Origin: Chitinophagaceae bacterium UBA3430
Lineage (GTDB): Bacteria; Bacteroidota; Bacteroidia; Chitinophagales; Chitinophagaceae
Assembly (NCBI GenBank): GCA_002378975.1
Contig: DFST01000043.1
Span: 1-8,285 of the forward strand
Length of the DNA stretch: 8,285 nucleotides
Direction: 5' to 3'
The translations under genes and the position numbers were made by a program. This document shows, piece by piece, positions 6,691 through 8,285 of the stretch; positions within the stretch are counted from its first letter, which is position 1, and each line of letters opens with the position of its first letter. Under the pieces are notes generated by a model. That model searched no databases and was not told the origin of the DNA. It saw only the letters and a list, made by a program, of their open reading frames with translations.

Positions 6691-7145
6691 ACCACTTGGT
6701 CGTCAAGCAAACATTGCTGGAATTTATTCAATTGGGCCTCCAACCAAGGACCATACCTTGGCTCCATGAGTAAACTTTGAAAACGTTGCCAGGGCAACCA
6801 ACCCAATGCGACATCGATCCGCGCCTGCATGGTGATGGCGCCATCCGTTCCGTGAAAGACCCAACCCAACTGTTGTTTTGAATTTGACAGGGAAACAAAA
6901 ATCGAACTATCGGTCCGACGAATCCCATTCTTCATCAACAGCTGTCCGGAATCACCCAACCAACAAGCCTGAAAGCTGGCGTCAACGATCCGTTGCATTA
7001 AGTCCGTTTTTCTTTGTCCCCGTAGATCAATGGCTCTGGAAATATGTACCGTGGCCGGGAATAGCAATCCCACTGCGGTCAACAAACCGAAAAAAAACAG
7101 CAGGCTTATAAACAGGAGTTTGACAGGACGCATGGGGCGAATCAT
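6678..7145 (-). CDS. Small membrane-anchored protein resembling the SRPBCC / START-like family
   Basis: 155 residues from the ATG at 7145. One strong N-terminal membrane segment (about 9-29) is preceded by Arg and Lys, which predicts a cytoplasmic N-terminus with the rest in the periplasm. After it, FPATVHISRAIDL (29-41) resembles the opening strand of membrane-anchored SRPBCC (polyketide cyclase-like) proteins common in Bacteroidota. The end also fits that pattern: a strand with HGTDGAITM (98-106), then LGWLPWQRF and a final helix YGPWLEAQLNKFQQCL (131-146). The resemblance is by eye and moderate; the ligand is unknown. The start ATG overlaps the TGA of the upstream ABC permease (ATGA), which argues for coupled translation and a shared membrane role; ATGs at 7151 and 7133 are alternatives. 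Its stop codon lies inside the 3' end of queG, a 13-bp tail-to-tail overlap. Confidence 0.7.
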   Translation of the reverse strand: MIRPMRPVKLLFISLLFFFGLLTAVGLLFPATVHISRAIDLRGQRKTDLMQRIVDASFQACWLGDSGQLLMKNGIRRTDSSIFVSLSNSKQQLGWVFHGTDGAITMQARIDVALGWLPWQRFQSLLMEPRYGPWLEAQLNKFQQCLLDDQVVYSP

Positions 7146-8248
7146 TCCCATTTTATGGTACGGGCAGCGATGAAATAGATCACAAACATCCAAGCGCCCA
7201 GGATCAACAATTCCGACCAACAACCCCAGATGGGTACTCCTTCAAAGGCCAGTTTTCGGATGGCATCGTTGAATTGGGTGAGCGGAAGGATCTTACAGAA
7301 TTGTTGCAACCATCCGGGAAATACATCGATGGGAAAGAAAGTCCCGGATAGCATCATTTGTGGAAATCCAAATAAATTGATCAGCAACGGGATGGACGTA
7401 TCGCTTTTCACGATGCTGCTGAAGATGAGTCCGACGCCCATTAACAAAAACAGCATTACGATCGTCATGAAGATGATCTCCAAGAAAGTAGTCACGCCGG
7501 CATGTAGGGTGAAGTCCATGGCAAAATGCCCGAATAAAAGCAACACCGTCACACTCAATAGTTGAAAGGATAATCGACTAGCCCCAACCCCCAGCAAAAT
7601 ATTCAACCGATTGATGGGCGTAGCATAAAATCGTTTCAGCACCAATTGCTCCCGCAACCCAAAAAAAGAGAAGGCAATTCCAAACAGCGTGGAGAACAAA
7701 ATGGAAAATCCAAGCTGACCAGGCAGAATGAAATCGATCTGCCGATATTTCCGCACTTCGGTAATGATGGGTGGATCGATCTGAATAGACGCCATCGAAG
7801 GATCCTGACTGGCCTGCTCGATCCGCATCCGAATGTAATCCAGTACAGGCAAGAAGGAACCCAACGTATTTCCGCTGGCAGTGGTAGAACGAACGACGAT
7901 CCGACTATTTGAATGGCTGTCCGTTATGATCTGTAAAACCGCCGTCAACTTGCCTTTTTGCAATTCCTGTTGCAGCTGCAGGGAGTCGTCGAATGTTTTC
8001 ACCTTGATCACGGGCGTTTGGATCAGGCCCTGATAAAATTCGGAGGTGGTGTCTGAATCGGGCGTCAGGGCGATGCGGTAACTCACTCCACCCCCATTGT
8101 CGAAGGCGCCAAAGATCAAAATGAAAATAATGGGAAACAGCACACTGAAAATGATGGCACTCGGGTTGGCAAAAATGGCCTTGAAGCTGGCCTTGGTGAT
8201 GGCCAATAGCGCGCGGGTCTGGCTGTATGGGTGCGAAGCGTTCGACAT
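7142..8248 (-). CDS. ABC-2 type transporter permease
   Basis: Membrane subunit of an ABC exporter, working with an ATPase not in this window. 368 residues with the ABC2_membrane_3 / YhhJ-YbhR layout: a short cytoplasmic N-terminus, first membrane helix (about 30-48), a large extracytoplasmic domain (about 50-172), then five more helices (about 176-197, 223-245, 253-279, 285-304, 346-363). LREQLVLKRFYATP (198-211) is the cytoplasmic coupling segment typical of the family, and MMLSGTFFPIDVFPGWLQ (298-315) is the conserved loop near the fifth helix. The substrate cannot be read from the sequence; relatives export drugs, lipids or polymers. The ATG at 8248 is a good start, but the frame stays open to the right edge, so a longer N-terminus is not excluded. 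Its stop overlaps the start of the SRPBCC-like gene. Confidence 0.93.
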   Translation of the reverse strand: MSNASHPYSQTRALLAITKASFKAIFANPSAIIFSVLFPIIFILIFGAFDNGGGVSYRIALTPDSDTTSEFYQGLIQTPVIKVKTFDDSLQLQQELQKGKLTAVLQIITDSHSNSRIVVRSTTASGNTLGSFLPVLDYIRMRIEQASQDPSMASIQIDPPIITEVRKYRQIDFILPGQLGFSILFSTLFGIAFSFFGLREQLVLKRFYATPINRLNILLGVGASRLSFQLLSVTVLLLFGHFAMDFTLHAGVTTFLEIIFMTIVMLFLLMGVGLIFSSIVKSDTSIPLLINLFGFPQMMLSGTFFPIDVFPGWLQQFCKILPLTQFNDAIRKLAFEGVPIWGCWSELLILGAWMFVIYFIAARTIKWE

Positions 8249-8256
8249 GGGCTCTG

Positions 8257-8264
8257 CAAATGTA
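8257..8264 (-). promoter_or_regulatory. Possible -7 promoter element before the ABC permease
   Basis: On the minus strand TACATTTG matches the Bacteroidota -7 consensus TAnnTTTG. It lies only 8 bp before the ATG, which would give an almost leaderless mRNA. The matching -33 element would fall at or beyond the window edge and cannot be checked. If the gene is read from further upstream with its ATPase partner, this match is chance. Confidence 0.25.
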
Positions 8265-8285
8265 TCCGAATTAGGGGTAGTTCGG

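Noticed and set aside
1..8285. Defence system, mobile element, CRISPR array or RNA gene.
   Set aside because: No transposase, integrase, spacer array or recognisable RNA structure is seen; the genes are known housekeeping or envelope families.

Overview
The window looks like an ordinary chromosomal stretch of a Bacteroidota bacterium of moderate GC. I infer this from the ClpB N-terminal sequence type, the short form of QueG, and two good matches to the Bacteroidota sigma-A -7 element (TAnnTTTG) at gene starts. The sequence does not fix a genus; a chitinophagal or cytophagal lineage is only a guess. There are no rRNA, tRNA, CRISPR or transposon features, and every gene looks intact except the one cut by the left edge.

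Layout. Positions 1-4620 hold three genes on the minus strand, in transcription order clpB (4620-2005), a DsbA-like thioredoxin-fold protein with a degenerate active site (1795-1133), and a MurC-like Mur ligase (1064 to beyond the left edge). A clear Rho-independent terminator (1100-1126) separates the last two. The 209 bp between clpB and the DsbA-like gene contain a nested inverted repeat and a second hairpin. From 4686 two genes run on the plus strand, probably as one transcript: a secreted beta-lactamase-fold serine hydrolase and queG (epoxyqueuosine reductase). From the right edge two genes run on the minus strand and are translationally coupled by an ATGA overlap: an ABC-2 type permease (8248-7142) and a small membrane-anchored protein resembling the SRPBCC/START-like family (7145-6678). 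Its 3' end overlaps the 3' end of queG by 13 bp, next to a perfect 21-bp odd-centred palindrome.

Functional picture. clpB is protein disaggregation, queG is tRNA queuosine biosynthesis, the Mur ligase concerns peptidoglycan precursors or muropeptides, and the permease is an exporter subunit. These are largely unrelated housekeeping or envelope functions, so I see no convincing multi-gene new system. The points most worth a second look are small: a 20-bp near-perfect tandem repeat in the 65-bp divergent region just upstream of clpB (a candidate regulator site), the nested inverted repeat downstream of clpB, and the NxxC active site plus Lys/Ser-rich tail of the DsbA-like protein.
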